The notes: generated from the sequence alone by a model not told the origin. A stretch of 26,381 bases of DNA from DASUXA01 sp036378155 (GCA_036378155.1 DASUXA010000056.1:1-26381); one strand, 5' to 3'; positions 1 through 8,327 are shown, counted from the stretch's first letter. Numbers and translations are program-made.

Positions 1-1
1 T

Positions 2-529
2 TCCGCCGAGGCTCGCGCCGGCGCCGTCGAGGCTCTGCTGACCGCGAGCCAGGCATTGGTGGGTCTGGCGGCGCGTTCGCTCGCCGGGCTCAACGAGGAC
101 GTCACCCTGCCGCAGTACCGGACGATGGTGGTGCTCGCCTCGCGCGGACCGCAACGGGTCGCCGACATCGCGGCGGAACTCGGGGTCGCGCCGTCGACCG
201 CCACCCGGATGTGTGACCGGCTGGTGCGTAAGGGCTGGGCGCGACGCTCCCGGTCCACGCGCGACCGCCGGGTGGTACGCCTGGCGCTCACGCCCGCCGG
301 GCGCGACCTGATCGAGCAGGTGATGGAGCGGCGGCGCGAGTACCTGCGGGTCATGGTGTCCGACGTGCCGCAGTTGTCGACGCCCGCCGTGGTCCAGGCG
401 TTGACCTGCCTGGCGTCGGCGGCTGACGACCCGTCGCGGGGTCGGCGGTGGCTGTCCGGCGACGCCGACGGTGTTGGGTCTGTCGGCGCAGCCGACGGTG
501 CCGGTCACTCCCCGGCGGGGAAGTTGTAG
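2..529 (+). CDS. MarR-family transcriptional regulator (5' end cut off by window)
   Basis: The frame is open from the first base, so the true start lies upstream and only the C-terminal ~175 residues are visible. The visible part contains a MarR winged helix: a helix around LPQYRTMVVLASRG, the recognition-helix region VADIAAELGVAPSTATRMCDRLVRKGW, and the wing segment RSTRDRRVVRLALTPAGRDLI, which carries the conserved D-R-R and L-T-P-G pattern of MarR proteins. MarR proteins bind palindromic promoter sites as dimers and usually respond to small phenolic or lipophilic ligands; the ligand here cannot be told. The tail after residue ~130 is Gly/Asp/Ala-rich and probably disordered. The gene converges on the lipoprotein gene and the two 3' ends overlap by 25 bp (505-529). 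Confidence 0.9.
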   Translation, partial: SAEARAGAVEALLTASQALVGLAARSLAGLNEDVTLPQYRTMVVLASRGPQRVADIAAELGVAPSTATRMCDRLVRKGWARRSRSTRDRRVVRLALTPAGRDLIEQVMERRREYLRVMVSDVPQLSTPAVVQALTCLASAADDPSRGRRWLSGDADGVGSVGAADGAGHSPAGKL

Positions 530-1125
530 CTGGTCGGTACCTGCGGCTGCTGGTCGGCGGGACCGACCCACACCACGATCTCGTCGTGCGCCCCCAGTCG
601 CAGCGCGCCCGGATCGCCGTCGACCTGCTGACCGTTGCGGTACACCCGCAGCGTCTGACCGGACGCGACCGCGACCGGACCGACCTGGTGCGCGTTCAGC
701 GGCTGCCCCCACTCGGTGAAGAACTGTCCGAGCGTGTACGGCACGTCGGTGGCGGACTCGATGTGGACCACGCCGGTCGTGTCGTGGGTGTGCAACGGGG
801 AAATCTTCTGCCGAGCCTCGTCGATGCCGATCCCGGCGGGCACCTGTACCGGTTGGCCGTCGACCAGCACGTCGAGGTGCGAGTGGTAGTGCACCGTCAG
901 TTTCTCCTCGCCGAGCATCGGCAGCCCGGCGGCTTTCGCCGCCGCCGACGCGTCGGCGGGTACCGCCCAACTGGTCGACGCCGGGGCGGGCGCGGCAGCG
1001 GTCGGTCCCGCCGCGCGCGGCGAGCCGCTGCCCTGGCTCGGCGACGGCGAGTTCGAGTTGCCGCAGCCGGCGAGCGCCACGACGAGCGCGCCGACGGCAA
1101 GCAGGTGGGCGGGGCGGATACGCAT
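505..1125 (-). CDS. Putative lipoprotein with conserved His-rich (HxHxH / HTHD) domain
   Basis: The 206-residue product starts at an ATG preceded by a good ribosome site (AGAGGAG, about 7 nt upstream). A short hydrophobic signal ends in the lipobox LAGC, so Cys21 should be lipidated and the protein anchored outside the membrane. A Ser/Pro/Ala-rich linker (22-65) follows, then one folded domain to the end. That domain has H79-x-H81-x-H83, then L111-H-T-H-D115 and V120-H-I-E123, followed by YTLGQFFTEWG. The spacing of His and acidic residues suggests a metal site or cupin/cupredoxin-like fold, but that is inference. I recognise the HSHLDV...LHTHD...HIES pattern as recurring in actinobacterial proteins of unknown function and cannot give it an activity. 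The gene is separated by 99 bp from the SDR gene upstream on the same strand. Confidence 0.85.
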   Translation of the reverse strand: MRIRPAHLLAVGALVVALAGCGNSNSPSPSQGSGSPRAAGPTAAAPAPASTSWAVPADASAAAKAAGLPMLGEEKLTVHYHSHLDVLVDGQPVQVPAGIGIDEARQKISPLHTHDTTGVVHIESATDVPYTLGQFFTEWGQPLNAHQVGPVAVASGQTLRVYRNGQQVDGDPGALRLGAHDEIVVWVGPADQQPQVPTSYNFPAGE

Positions 1126-1224
1126 CCGTCATCTCCTCTACGGCTGCGGCGCGCCCGGACGGCGACCGGCTGACCGCGTCCCATGATGACGCATGAATGT
1201 GGGGTGACCCAGAGTCGAACGGCC

Positions 1225-2301
1225 TCACGTCATCGCCTGTGCCGGGATGTCCGGATTGCGCTCGGTGAAGTCGACGATCGCCGCCGCGTACGAGGCGAAC
1301 TGCGGCACCCTGATTCCGGAGCCGGCGAGGTCCCGACGGGCGTGGGTGGTGTCGTACGTGGTCGGGTGCGCGAAGTAGTCGAGCGCCACGCCGGGGAACC
1401 CGACGAACCGCCGCAGCCACCCGACCCGGTCGATGGCGTTGCGGGTCGGCCGCAGCGGTACCGGTACCTTCGCGATCCGCTGACCGGTCACCGCGGCGAG
1501 GACGTCCAGCATCCCGGCGACGGTCGGGGGATCGGGGTCCGCCAGCGCGTAGGTACGCCCGACCGAGGCGTCCAGCCCCGACAGGTGGTCCATCGCGTCG
1601 ACCAGGGTGTCGCGGGGGATCATGGTGAACCTGATCCGTCGCGGGTCGGCGACCACCGGTACCACCGCCAGCCGGGGCTGCCGCAGCAGCCAGCGCACCA
1701 GGTAGTACGGCCCGTCGTACTTCTGGGTGGCGCCCGTGGCGCAGTCGCCCACCACCACCGCCGGTCGGTACACCGTGGCGGGCAGCCCCTGCCGCATCCG
1801 GTCGCGCACCGCCACCTCGGCGAGGAACTTCGTCGCCTCGTAGTGGTTGTTGAACGGCTGCGCGGCGACCAGGTCGTCCTCGGCGAACATGCCGGGGTAC
1901 CGACCGCTGACGTAGCAGGTGCTCACGTGGTGCAGCCGGCGCAGCGCCGGCGCGCTCGAGGCGAGGTCGAGCACGTGCCGGGTACCGTCGACGTTCACCC
2001 GCCGGGCGACGGCGCGGTCGACGCTCAGGTCGTACACGGCGGCCAGGTGCCACACCTCGGTCAGGTCGTCGCGGGGCAGGTCGTCGCCGCAGAGCCCGAG
2101 TCCGGGTCGGGTGATGTCGCCGTCGACCGTCGCGACCCGTGCGGCGAGGTGGTCAGGCAGCTCGGCGAGGTGCTGTTCGGCCTGGTCCCGGTGGTGTGGC
2201 TGGACCAGGCAGACGACCCGCTCGTCGGCGTGCCGGGCGAGCACCCGCGGCAGCAGCGCGGTACCGATGAATCCCGGGTACCCGGTGAACAGCAGCGTCA
2301 C
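1225..2301 (-). CDS. Extended SDR / NAD-dependent epimerase-dehydratase (thioester-reductase-like)
   Basis: This 358-residue protein has a Rossmann N-terminus with the glycine motif TGYPGFIG (residues 6-13), a VDGDIT segment near 60 that normally contacts the cofactor, a WHLAAVYD motif at 84-91, and an active-site triad with Ser/Thr127-128 and Y154-x3-K158. This is the arrangement of extended SDRs, close to the NAD_binding_4 (fatty acyl-CoA / thioester reductase) branch and to NDP-sugar epimerases; the substrate cannot be decided from sequence. The start is a GTG with the ribosome site GAGGAG 5-6 nt upstream. It begins 16 bp after the aldehyde dehydrogenase stop codon, so the two are almost certainly one transcript. 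Such a pair could interconvert an acyl or aldehyde intermediate, which is an inference from context only. Confidence 0.88.
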   Translation of the reverse strand: MTLLFTGYPGFIGTALLPRVLARHADERVVCLVQPHHRDQAEQHLAELPDHLAARVATVDGDITRPGLGLCGDDLPRDDLTEVWHLAAVYDLSVDRAVARRVNVDGTRHVLDLASSAPALRRLHHVSTCYVSGRYPGMFAEDDLVAAQPFNNHYEATKFLAEVAVRDRMRQGLPATVYRPAVVVGDCATGATQKYDGPYYLVRWLLRQPRLAVVPVVADPRRIRFTMIPRDTLVDAMDHLSGLDASVGRTYALADPDPPTVAGMLDVLAAVTGQRIAKVPVPLRPTRNAIDRVGWLRRFVGFPGVALDYFAHPTTYDTTHARRDLAGSGIRVPQFASYAAAIVDFTERNPDIPAQAMT

Positions 2302-2317
2302 GGCTGCTCCTCGCGGC

Positions 2318-3868
2318 TCACGGCAGGATGGGCAGTCGGCGCAGCAGCCGCGACCAGGCGACCAGGGCGCGCGCGTAGGCAGCCTGGGACACGCCGCGCG
2401 GCGGGGCGATGGGCAGCAGCCGCTGGACGGCGACGGTCTGCGGTTCGGTGTACTTCAGCAGCCCTTCCCGACCGTGCCGGCGACCCACGCCGGACTCCTT
2501 CATGCCGCCCATCGGCGCGTCGGCGCTGCCCCAACTGGCGGTGTAGTCCTCGTTGACGTTGACTGTGCCGAACTCCAGCCGGCGCGCGACCGCTTCGCCG
2601 CGTTTCGGGTCGCCGGTCCAGACGTCGGCGTTCAGCCCGTACCGGCTGTCGTTGGCGCGCTCGACCGCCTCGTCGGCGTCGTCGACCGGGTACACGGCGA
2701 CCACCGGCCCGAACGTCTCCTCGCGCGCGAGCGTCGCGTCCCCCGGCACGTCCGTCAGGACGGTGGGCTCGAAGAACAGCGGACCGAGGTCGGGTCGCGC
2801 CTGCCCGCCCGCGACCACGGTCGCGCCTTTGCCGACGGCGTCGCGCAGCTGCCGGGTGACGGTGTCGAGTTGCGCCGCCGAGGTGATGCTGCCCATCTCG
2901 GGTCCCCAGCGCAGCTCGCCGCTCAGCCGCATCCGGCGTACCCGGTCGGCGAACAGCTCGACGAAGCGGTCGGCGACCGGTCGTTCCACGTACACCCGTT
3001 CGATCGAGATGCACAGTTGCCCGGCGGACGCGAAGCAGGACCGGGTGACGCCCTCCACCGCCTTGCCGAGGTCCGCGTCGGCCAGCACGATCGCCGCGTT
3101 CTTGCCGCCCAGTTCGGCGGAGAAGCCGATCAGGTTGCGGGCGCACCGCTCGGCGATCACCCGACCGGTGGCGGTACTGCCGGTGAACATCACGAAGTCG
3201 ACGCTGTCGATCAGCGGGGGACCGAGCTCCGCGCCGGACCCGGTGACCACCTGGAACAGTCCCGGCGGTAGTCCCGCCTCGTCGAGCAGTTCCGCGGCGC
3301 GCAGCACGCTCAGCGGGGTGTCCGAGGCGGGTTTGACGACGGTCGCGTTGCCGGCCAGCAGGGCCGGTACCGCGTCGCTGACCGGCAGGGTCAGCGGATA
3401 GTTCCACGGCGTGACCAGCCCGACGACGCCTTTCGGCAGGCGGTACTCCACGGTCCTGGTGAGCAGGGGCAGCGCCCCGTGCCGGCGCTTCGGGCGCAGC
3501 AGCCGGGCCGCGGTGTGCGCGTAGTACCGGGTCACGTACGCCACGTCGGCGACCTCTTCGAACGCGGCGTACCGCGACTTGCCGGTCTCGGTCTGTACCA
3601 GATCCAGCAGGTCGGCGCGGTGGTCGAGCACCGCGTCGTGGAAGCGCAGCAGGATGCGGGCGCGTTCGGGCACCGGTACCCGACGCCACTCGCGGTGGGC
3701 GTCGCGCGCGGCGCGCACGGCGGTGATCACGTCGTCGCCGGTACACCTGGGCACCGCGCCGATCGCGGCGCCGGTCAGCGGGGAGTGCACCGGCATCGTC
3801 GGTCGGTCCTCGCTGGCGGTGACCCGGCTGGTGAGCCGCGCCGGAGCGGCGGGATCGGTGATGGTCAT
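2318..3868 (-). CDS. gabD2: NAD(P)-dependent aldehyde dehydrogenase, GabD2-like (succinate-semialdehyde dehydrogenase type)
   Basis: The 516-residue protein is a full-length class I aldehyde dehydrogenase. Visible landmarks are the PWN oxyanion motif at 154-156, the cofactor lysine in VVKP (K179), FTGS at 228-231, general base E252 in AELGGKN, and catalytic nucleophile C286 in SAGQLCIS. Length and long stretches (KGVVGL.TPWNYP, RLIGFSAELGGKN-like, GQLCISIERVYVE, SGVGRRHG.EGLLKYTE) match what I remember of Mycobacterium tuberculosis GabD2 (Rv1731), annotated as an NADP-dependent succinate-semialdehyde dehydrogenase. Activity of that subgroup on succinic semialdehyde is not assured, so the substrate is tentative. 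The ATG at 3868 has only a weak G-rich ribosome site; ATG codon 25 is an alternative. It is the first gene of a unit with the SDR downstream and is divergent from the methyltransferase. Confidence 0.9.
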   Translation of the reverse strand: MTITDPAAPARLTSRVTASEDRPTMPVHSPLTGAAIGAVPRCTGDDVITAVRAARDAHREWRRVPVPERARILLRFHDAVLDHRADLLDLVQTETGKSRYAAFEEVADVAYVTRYYAHTAARLLRPKRRHGALPLLTRTVEYRLPKGVVGLVTPWNYPLTLPVSDAVPALLAGNATVVKPASDTPLSVLRAAELLDEAGLPPGLFQVVTGSGAELGPPLIDSVDFVMFTGSTATGRVIAERCARNLIGFSAELGGKNAAIVLADADLGKAVEGVTRSCFASAGQLCISIERVYVERPVADRFVELFADRVRRMRLSGELRWGPEMGSITSAAQLDTVTRQLRDAVGKGATVVAGGQARPDLGPLFFEPTVLTDVPGDATLAREETFGPVVAVYPVDDADEAVERANDSRYGLNADVWTGDPKRGEAVARRLEFGTVNVNEDYTASWGSADAPMGGMKESGVGRRHGREGLLKYTEPQTVAVQRLLPIAPPRGVSQAAYARALVAWSRLLRRLPILP

Positions 3869-3947
3869 GGCTGCCCCCGCGGTCGGCGGTCCCCTTCAGG
3901 TTCTCACCGCCCCCGGTCCGACCAACGGGGATTCCGCAGGTCCCGTG

Positions 3948-3968
3948 CGTCCAGCGGGGTGCTGGACG
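3948..3968. promoter_or_regulatory. 8-bp inverted repeat in the ALDH / methyltransferase divergent region
   Basis: CGTCCAGC and GCTGGACG form a perfect 8-bp inverted repeat around the 5-nt spacer GGGGT. It lies in the 148-bp gap between two divergent genes, 80 bp from the ALDH start and about 48 bp from the methyltransferase start. It could be an operator for a dimeric regulator or a hairpin in the methyltransferase leader. No strong -35/-10 pair was found to decide between these. Confidence 0.4.
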
Positions 3969-4016
3969 GTTTCTCGCGCCTATGTCGGGAACGATCGCGA
4001 CGGAAGGAGACCGACG

Positions 4017-5099
4017 ATGACCACCATGCAGACCGACCGCCCGCCGGACGAGGCGGAGGTCGCCGCGTTCGTCGAGCGGGTATTCGGCGACGCGTCGGCG
4101 TCGATCACCATGGTCACGGCGGCGCTGGGCGACCGGCTCGGGTTGTTCCGGGCGCTGGCGGAACTGGGCCCGACTACGCCTGCCGACCTCGCCCGGCGAG
4201 CCGGAATCGTGGAACGGTACGCGCGGGAATGGCTGTCGGCGATGAGCGCCGCCGGGTACGTGCGGTACGACCCGGCGACCGGGCGGTTCGAGTTACCACC
4301 GGCGCACGTGCCGGTGCTCGCCGTCGACGACACGCCGGTGTCGCTCGGCGCGGTGATGGCGTGGCTGCTGGGCGTCGCGCCGGCGCTGGACGAGATCGGC
4401 GAGGCGTTCCGGACCGGGCGGGGCGTGCGTCCCGAGGCGTACGGGGCGGACCTGTGGTCCGGCATCGAACGGCTCAGCGCTCCACAGTTCGTCAACGCGC
4501 TGGTCCCGCAGTGGCTGCCGCAGATGCCGCCGGTACAGGCGACGCTGCGCGACGGCGCGGACGTCGCCGACGTTGGCTGCGGCGCCGGGCGGGCGCTGAT
4601 CGAACTCGCCAAGGCGTATCCGGAATCCCGGTACGTCGGGTTCGACATCTCCGAGGGCCAGCTCGACCGGGCGCGGCGCAACGCGGAGGCGGCGGGGGTC
4701 GGCGACCGGATCCGGTTCGAACGGGTCGACGCCGCGTCCGGGCTGCCCGGGCAGTACGACGTGATCTTCACGTTCGACGTGGTCCACGACGCGGCCGACC
4801 CGCCCGCCCTGGTCGGCGCGATCCACGAGGCACTGCGACCGGGCGGGTCGTACGTGTGCACCGAACCGAACGGCGGCGACGGGCTGACGGAGAACCTGAC
4901 GCCGATCGGCGCGCTGCTGTACGGGGTGAGCGTGCTGTACTGCATGTCGGTGTCGCTGGCGGCGGACGGTCCGGGCCTGGGGACCCTCGGGCTGCCCGAG
5001 CCGCGTCTGGCCGAACTGTGCGCCCGAGCCGGGTTCGCCACCGTCCGGCGTATCCCGATCGACGACCCGATGGACGCGTTGTACGAGATCAAGCCGTGA
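4017..5099 (+). CDS. Class I SAM-dependent methyltransferase with N-terminal winged helix
   Basis: This 360-residue protein starts at ATG 4017, six nt after a strong ribosome site GGAAGGAGA (4002-4010); the reading frame is open further upstream but has no comparable start. Residues ~20-100 (ITMVTAALGDRLGLFRAL...TPADLARRAG...YAREWLSAMSAAGYVRYDP) look like the dimerisation/winged-helix domain found in front of O- and small-molecule methyltransferases. The catalytic domain has motif I VADVGCGAGRA at 183-193, acidic D210 in YVGFDIS that should bind the ribose, FTFDVVHDAADP as motif IV, and LRPGGSYVCTEPN as post-motif region. The acceptor is unknown. It resembles uncharacterised actinobacterial and mycobacterial methyltransferases more than a biosynthetic-cluster enzyme. 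A structured intergenic region follows. Confidence 0.9.
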   Translation: MTTMQTDRPPDEAEVAAFVERVFGDASASITMVTAALGDRLGLFRALAELGPTTPADLARRAGIVERYAREWLSAMSAAGYVRYDPATGRFELPPAHVPVLAVDDTPVSLGAVMAWLLGVAPALDEIGEAFRTGRGVRPEAYGADLWSGIERLSAPQFVNALVPQWLPQMPPVQATLRDGADVADVGCGAGRALIELAKAYPESRYVGFDISEGQLDRARRNAEAAGVGDRIRFERVDAASGLPGQYDVIFTFDVVHDAADPPALVGAIHEALRPGGSYVCTEPNGGDGLTENLTPIGALLYGVSVLYCMSVSLAADGPGLGTLGLPEPRLAELCARAGFATVRRIPIDDPMDALYEIKP

Positions 5100-5122
5100 C
5101 GGTAGCCGAGCCGCGCTGCCCC

Positions 5123-5184
5123 GGCGGTCCGGTGCCGCGAGGCGGCGCGGGGGGTCTGGTGCCGCGAGGCGGCACCGGACCGCC
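5123..5184 (+). terminator. Competing GC-rich hairpins with 16-nt direct repeat
   Basis: Bases 5123-5138 (GGCGGTCCGGTGCCGC) and 5169-5184 are perfectly complementary, giving a 16-bp outer stem around a 30-nt loop. A second perfect hairpin, GGTGCCGC-GAG-GCGGCACC at 5158-5176, uses part of the same right arm, so the two cannot form together. GGTGCCGCGAGGCGGC is also repeated directly at 5131-5146 and 5158-5173. It starts 24 nt after the methyltransferase stop and ends 24 nt before the ATPase start. The simplest role is a U-less actinobacterial terminator, with attenuation or protein binding as alternatives. Confidence 0.6.
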
Positions 5185-5195
5185 CGGAAGGCTGA

Positions 5196-5201
5196 CATAC
5201 T
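5196..5201 (+). promoter_or_regulatory. Candidate -10 box for a leaderless start
   Basis: CATACT fits the actinobacterial -10 pattern xAnnnT and is followed by exactly 6 nt before ATG 5208, which would place the transcription start on the A of the start codon. No clear -35 hexamer was seen. The only purine-rich stretch (GCGGAG) touches the ATG and is too close for a normal ribosome site. Confidence 0.4.
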
Positions 5202-5207
5202 GCGGAG

Positions 5208-8200
5208 ATGACCGGCTCCGACCGGCTGTTCGGGCGGGAGCGGGCACTGGCGGCGGTACGCGACGCGTGGCATGAGGCGCTCGCCGGGCGCGGTCAACTC
5301 GTGCTCGTCTCGGGTGAAGCCGGGATCGGCAAGACAGCCCTCGCCAGCCAGGTGGTCCGTGAGGTCGACGCCGAGTGTGCCGACACGGGGCGGGTGCCGG
5401 CTGCCGCCGGCGCGGCGCGACCGGTCGTCATCCGGGCGGTGTGCCGGCAGGGCAACGGATCGCCGCCGTACTGGCCGTGGGTCCAGGTGCTGCGCGGGTT
5501 GTCCCGGCGGCCCGCGGTCGGAGCGCCGCCGACCGTCGCCGCGTCCGAGGCGGCGCGGTTCCGGCTGTTCGACGCGATCGCCACGTATCTGGTGCGCGCC
5601 AGCGAGGCGGCGCCGCTCGTGGTGGTGCTCGACGACCTGCACTGGTCCGACGAGCCGTCGCTGCTGGCGTTGTCGTTCGTCGCCGACCAGATCCGTACCG
5701 CACGCGTGCTGCTGCTCGGCGCGTACCGGGAGGTCGAGGCGCCGCCCGCGCTGCTGGACCTGGCGCGGGGCGCGCGGGTGGTACAACTCGGCGGGCTGGA
5801 CGACACCGACGTGGCGCGGCTGCTGGCGAGCGTCGCCGGGACCGCCCCCGACCCGGAATTCGCGCGCGACGTCTGCCGGCGTACCGGCGGCAATCCGTTC
5901 TTCGCCCGAGAGGTCGCCCGGCTGCTGATCAGTACCGGCGGGCTGCGCGGCAGGGCGGGGGACGAGGTGCCCGCCGGGGTGCGCGAGCTGCTCGGTCAGC
6001 GGCTGTCGATGCTGCCGCCCGAGTGCGTCGACCTGCTCGGTACCGCCGCCGTGCTGGGCGGCGAGTTCACCGCCGAAGCCCTGGCTGCGATCGTCGGCGG
6101 TCCCGTCGGCGAGGTGGACGCCCTACTCGCCCCGGCGGTACCGGCCGGGGTGCTGGTACCGGCGTCGTCGCCGGGCAGCCTGCGGTTCGTCCACGACCTG
6201 TTCCGCGCCACCGCGTACGACAGCCTGAGCCCCGGCGAACGGGCGCGGCGGCACCGCGTGGTCGGCGGCGTGCTCGGCGACCGGTGGGCGGCCGGCTGGC
6301 CGGTACCGGCGGCTGAGGTCGCCGCCCACCTGGCTCGCGCCGGACCCGACGCGGCAGCCGAGGCGGTCCGGTACGCCGTCCTCGCCGCCCGGGAAGCCGC
6401 CGGCAGGCTCGCGTACGAGGACGCCGCCGCGCACTACGAGCGGGCGCTCGCGCTGCTCAGCCCCGCCGACGACACCCGTGGGCAGCGGGTCGCCCTGCTG
6501 CTGGGGCTGGGCGAGGCGTACCACCGGTCGGGGCGACCCGCCGCCGCGCGGCAGGCGTACCTCGCCGCGGCGACCGGCGCGCGAGCCCTGGCGGACAGTG
6601 CCGCCCTGGGTACCGCCGCGCTGCGGCTGCACCAGCTCGGCGTGCGGGCCGGGACAATGGACCCGCAGGTCACGGGGCTGCTCGACGAGGCTGCCGCGGG
6701 GCTCGCCGACCGACCGGGACGGCTGCTCGCGCTGCTGCTGGCGGCCCGCGCCCGGACCCTGCACCACGCCGCGCCCGCCGGGTCCGTCGAGGCGGTGCCG
6801 GTCGCGGACCGGGCGGTAGCACTGGCGCGTACCGTCGGTGACGACTCGACCCTCGCGGCGTGCCTGCTCGCCGCGCACGACGCGCGGTGGCGCCCGGGGT
6901 CGGCACGGCAGCGACTGCCCATTGTGGACGAGATGCTCGGCTGCGCCCGACGCGCCGCCGACCGCGAGCGGTACACCCAGGCCCAGCAGGTACGCGCGGC
7001 GATCCTGCTGGAACTCGGCGACCCGCGCGCCCCGGCGGAACTGGCCGAGTACTGCCGGCTCGCGGACGGTCTGGGGTATCCGGCGGGGCGGTGGAACGCG
7101 CTGACCCGCCGCGCCACCCTGGCGATCGTCACCGGACGACCGGACGAGGCTGCCGACCTCGTCCGACGCGCCGCCGCGCTGGGGCAGCGGATCGGCGAGC
7201 CGGATGCCGCCGGTACCGCCTACACGCAGGCGTTCGTGCTGTGGCTGCTCGGTCTGCCGATCGCCGACCTGGCGGCGCCCCGCGTCGTGTACGGGCGGCG
7301 CGACGAGCCGCTGCTGGTCGCGATCGGCCACCTGGTACACGGCGACCGTGACGCCGCAGCCCGGTCGATGGCGGGCTGCCTGGTCGGCGACCTGCCCCGG
7401 TCGCACGATCCGGAGCCGCTGGTGCTGGCTGCCCGGATGTTCGCCGAGTTCGGCCCGGACACCGAGCGCGAGGCGGTGTACCGGATGCTGCTGCCGCTCG
7501 CCGGCACCCATTCGGTGGTCGGCGGCTGCGCCGCGTACCAGGGCGCGATCGACCACCATCTCGGGGTGCTCGCCGACGCGCTCGGTTGGCGTGACACCGC
7601 GACGCGACACTTCTCCGCCGCGCTGTCGATGTACGAGCGGCTGGGCGCGACCGGCTGGGCCGCGTCGGTGCGCGACCGGGCAGGCGGCGAGGCGGTGTTC
7701 CGGCGCGACGGACCGACGTGGTCGCTGCGGTACGACGGTCGGGCGGTGCGCGTGCCGGACAGCAAGGGGCTGCGCGATCTGGCGGTGCTGCTTGCGGTGC
7801 CGGGTCGTGAGGTACACGTCGCGGACCTGCTGGGCGGGAAGGCAGCCGGGGTGGTGGCGACCGGCGCGGACCCGGTGCTCGACGCGCGGGCACGGTCCGA
7901 GTACCGCTCGCGGCTGGTCGCCCTGGAAGACGAGATCGACGAGGCGGCGGTCGCCCACGACCCGGTCCGGGCGAGCCGGGCGCGTGCGGAGCGGGACTTC
8001 GTGGTGCGGGAGCTCGCCGCGGCGACCGGGCTGGGCGGGCGGTCGCGCAGGCTGGACGACCAGGCTGACCGGGCGCGCAAGACGGTGACCGCCCGGATCC
8101 GGTACACCATCGACCGGCTGCGCCGGGTGCACCCGGCGCTCGCCGCGCACCTGGACGCCACCGTCGCCACCGGGGTCCACTGCCGGTACACCCCGGATCC

Positions 8201-8222
8201 GCCGGTCCGCTGGCGGGTGTGA
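5208..8222 (+). CDS. Large AAA/STAND-type ATPase regulator (LAL-like, without LuxR HTH)
   Basis: The 1004-residue protein begins with the LFGRE entry motif, then Walker A GEAGIGKT at 36-43 and Walker B VVVLDDLHW at 138-146, followed by the RTGGNPFFAREV sensor-like motif and a helical arm. This order is typical of ORC1/AAA_16 ATPase modules of LAL regulators and BTAD-type ATPases. Residues ~380-820 are Ala/Leu/Arg-rich helical pairs resembling TPR repeats. The last ~175 residues (829-1004) are not a LuxR HTH. They open with FRRDGPTWSLRYDGRAVRV and DSKGLRDLAVLL, like a winged-helix wing and helix, then a charged helical part and a conserved end with HLDATVATGVHCRYTPDPP. I recall this tail in other actinobacterial ATPases of unknown target. 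The likely role is signal-responsive, ATP-gated regulation. No ligand or target promoter can be read from sequence. Confidence 0.9.
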   Translation: MTGSDRLFGRERALAAVRDAWHEALAGRGQLVLVSGEAGIGKTALASQVVREVDAECADTGRVPAAAGAARPVVIRAVCRQGNGSPPYWPWVQVLRGLSRRPAVGAPPTVAASEAARFRLFDAIATYLVRASEAAPLVVVLDDLHWSDEPSLLALSFVADQIRTARVLLLGAYREVEAPPALLDLARGARVVQLGGLDDTDVARLLASVAGTAPDPEFARDVCRRTGGNPFFAREVARLLISTGGLRGRAGDEVPAGVRELLGQRLSMLPPECVDLLGTAAVLGGEFTAEALAAIVGGPVGEVDALLAPAVPAGVLVPASSPGSLRFVHDLFRATAYDSLSPGERARRHRVVGGVLGDRWAAGWPVPAAEVAAHLARAGPDAAAEAVRYAVLAAREAAGRLAYEDAAAHYERALALLSPADDTRGQRVALLLGLGEAYHRSGRPAAARQAYLAAATGARALADSAALGTAALRLHQLGVRAGTMDPQVTGLLDEAAAGLADRPGRLLALLLAARARTLHHAAPAGSVEAVPVADRAVALARTVGDDSTLAACLLAAHDARWRPGSARQRLPIVDEMLGCARRAADRERYTQAQQVRAAILLELGDPRAPAELAEYCRLADGLGYPAGRWNALTRRATLAIVTGRPDEAADLVRRAAALGQRIGEPDAAGTAYTQAFVLWLLGLPIADLAAPRVVYGRRDEPLLVAIGHLVHGDRDAAARSMAGCLVGDLPRSHDPEPLVLAARMFAEFGPDTEREAVYRMLLPLAGTHSVVGGCAAYQGAIDHHLGVLADALGWRDTATRHFSAALSMYERLGATGWAASVRDRAGGEAVFRRDGPTWSLRYDGRAVRVPDSKGLRDLAVLLAVPGREVHVADLLGGKAAGVVATGADPVLDARARSEYRSRLVALEDEIDEAAVAHDPVRASRARAERDFVVRELAAATGLGGRSRRLDDQADRARKTVTARIRYTIDRLRRVHPALAAHLDATVATGVHCRYTPDPPVRWRV

Positions 8223-8327
8223 CCGGACGGCGGCGCGGCGGCGCGGACCCGGCAGCGGCGGCGGGGCGGGGCGGGCCGTTTGCCGCTGGCCGCGACGGGT
8301 ACCGCCGCACTGCGGAGGTGGGGTTCG

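Noticed and set aside
3579..4016. In-frame upstream extension of the methyltransferase reading frame
   Set aside because: The extension is the antisense of the aldehyde dehydrogenase and its divergent promoter; ATG 4017 has the only strong ribosome site.
8250..8277. G-rich tract (runs of GG/GGGG) between the ATPase and F420 oxidoreductase genes as a possible G-quadruplex
   Set aside because: It has fewer than four clean runs of three or more G and is what a GC-rich spacer produces by chance; no positional logic beyond lying between two genes.
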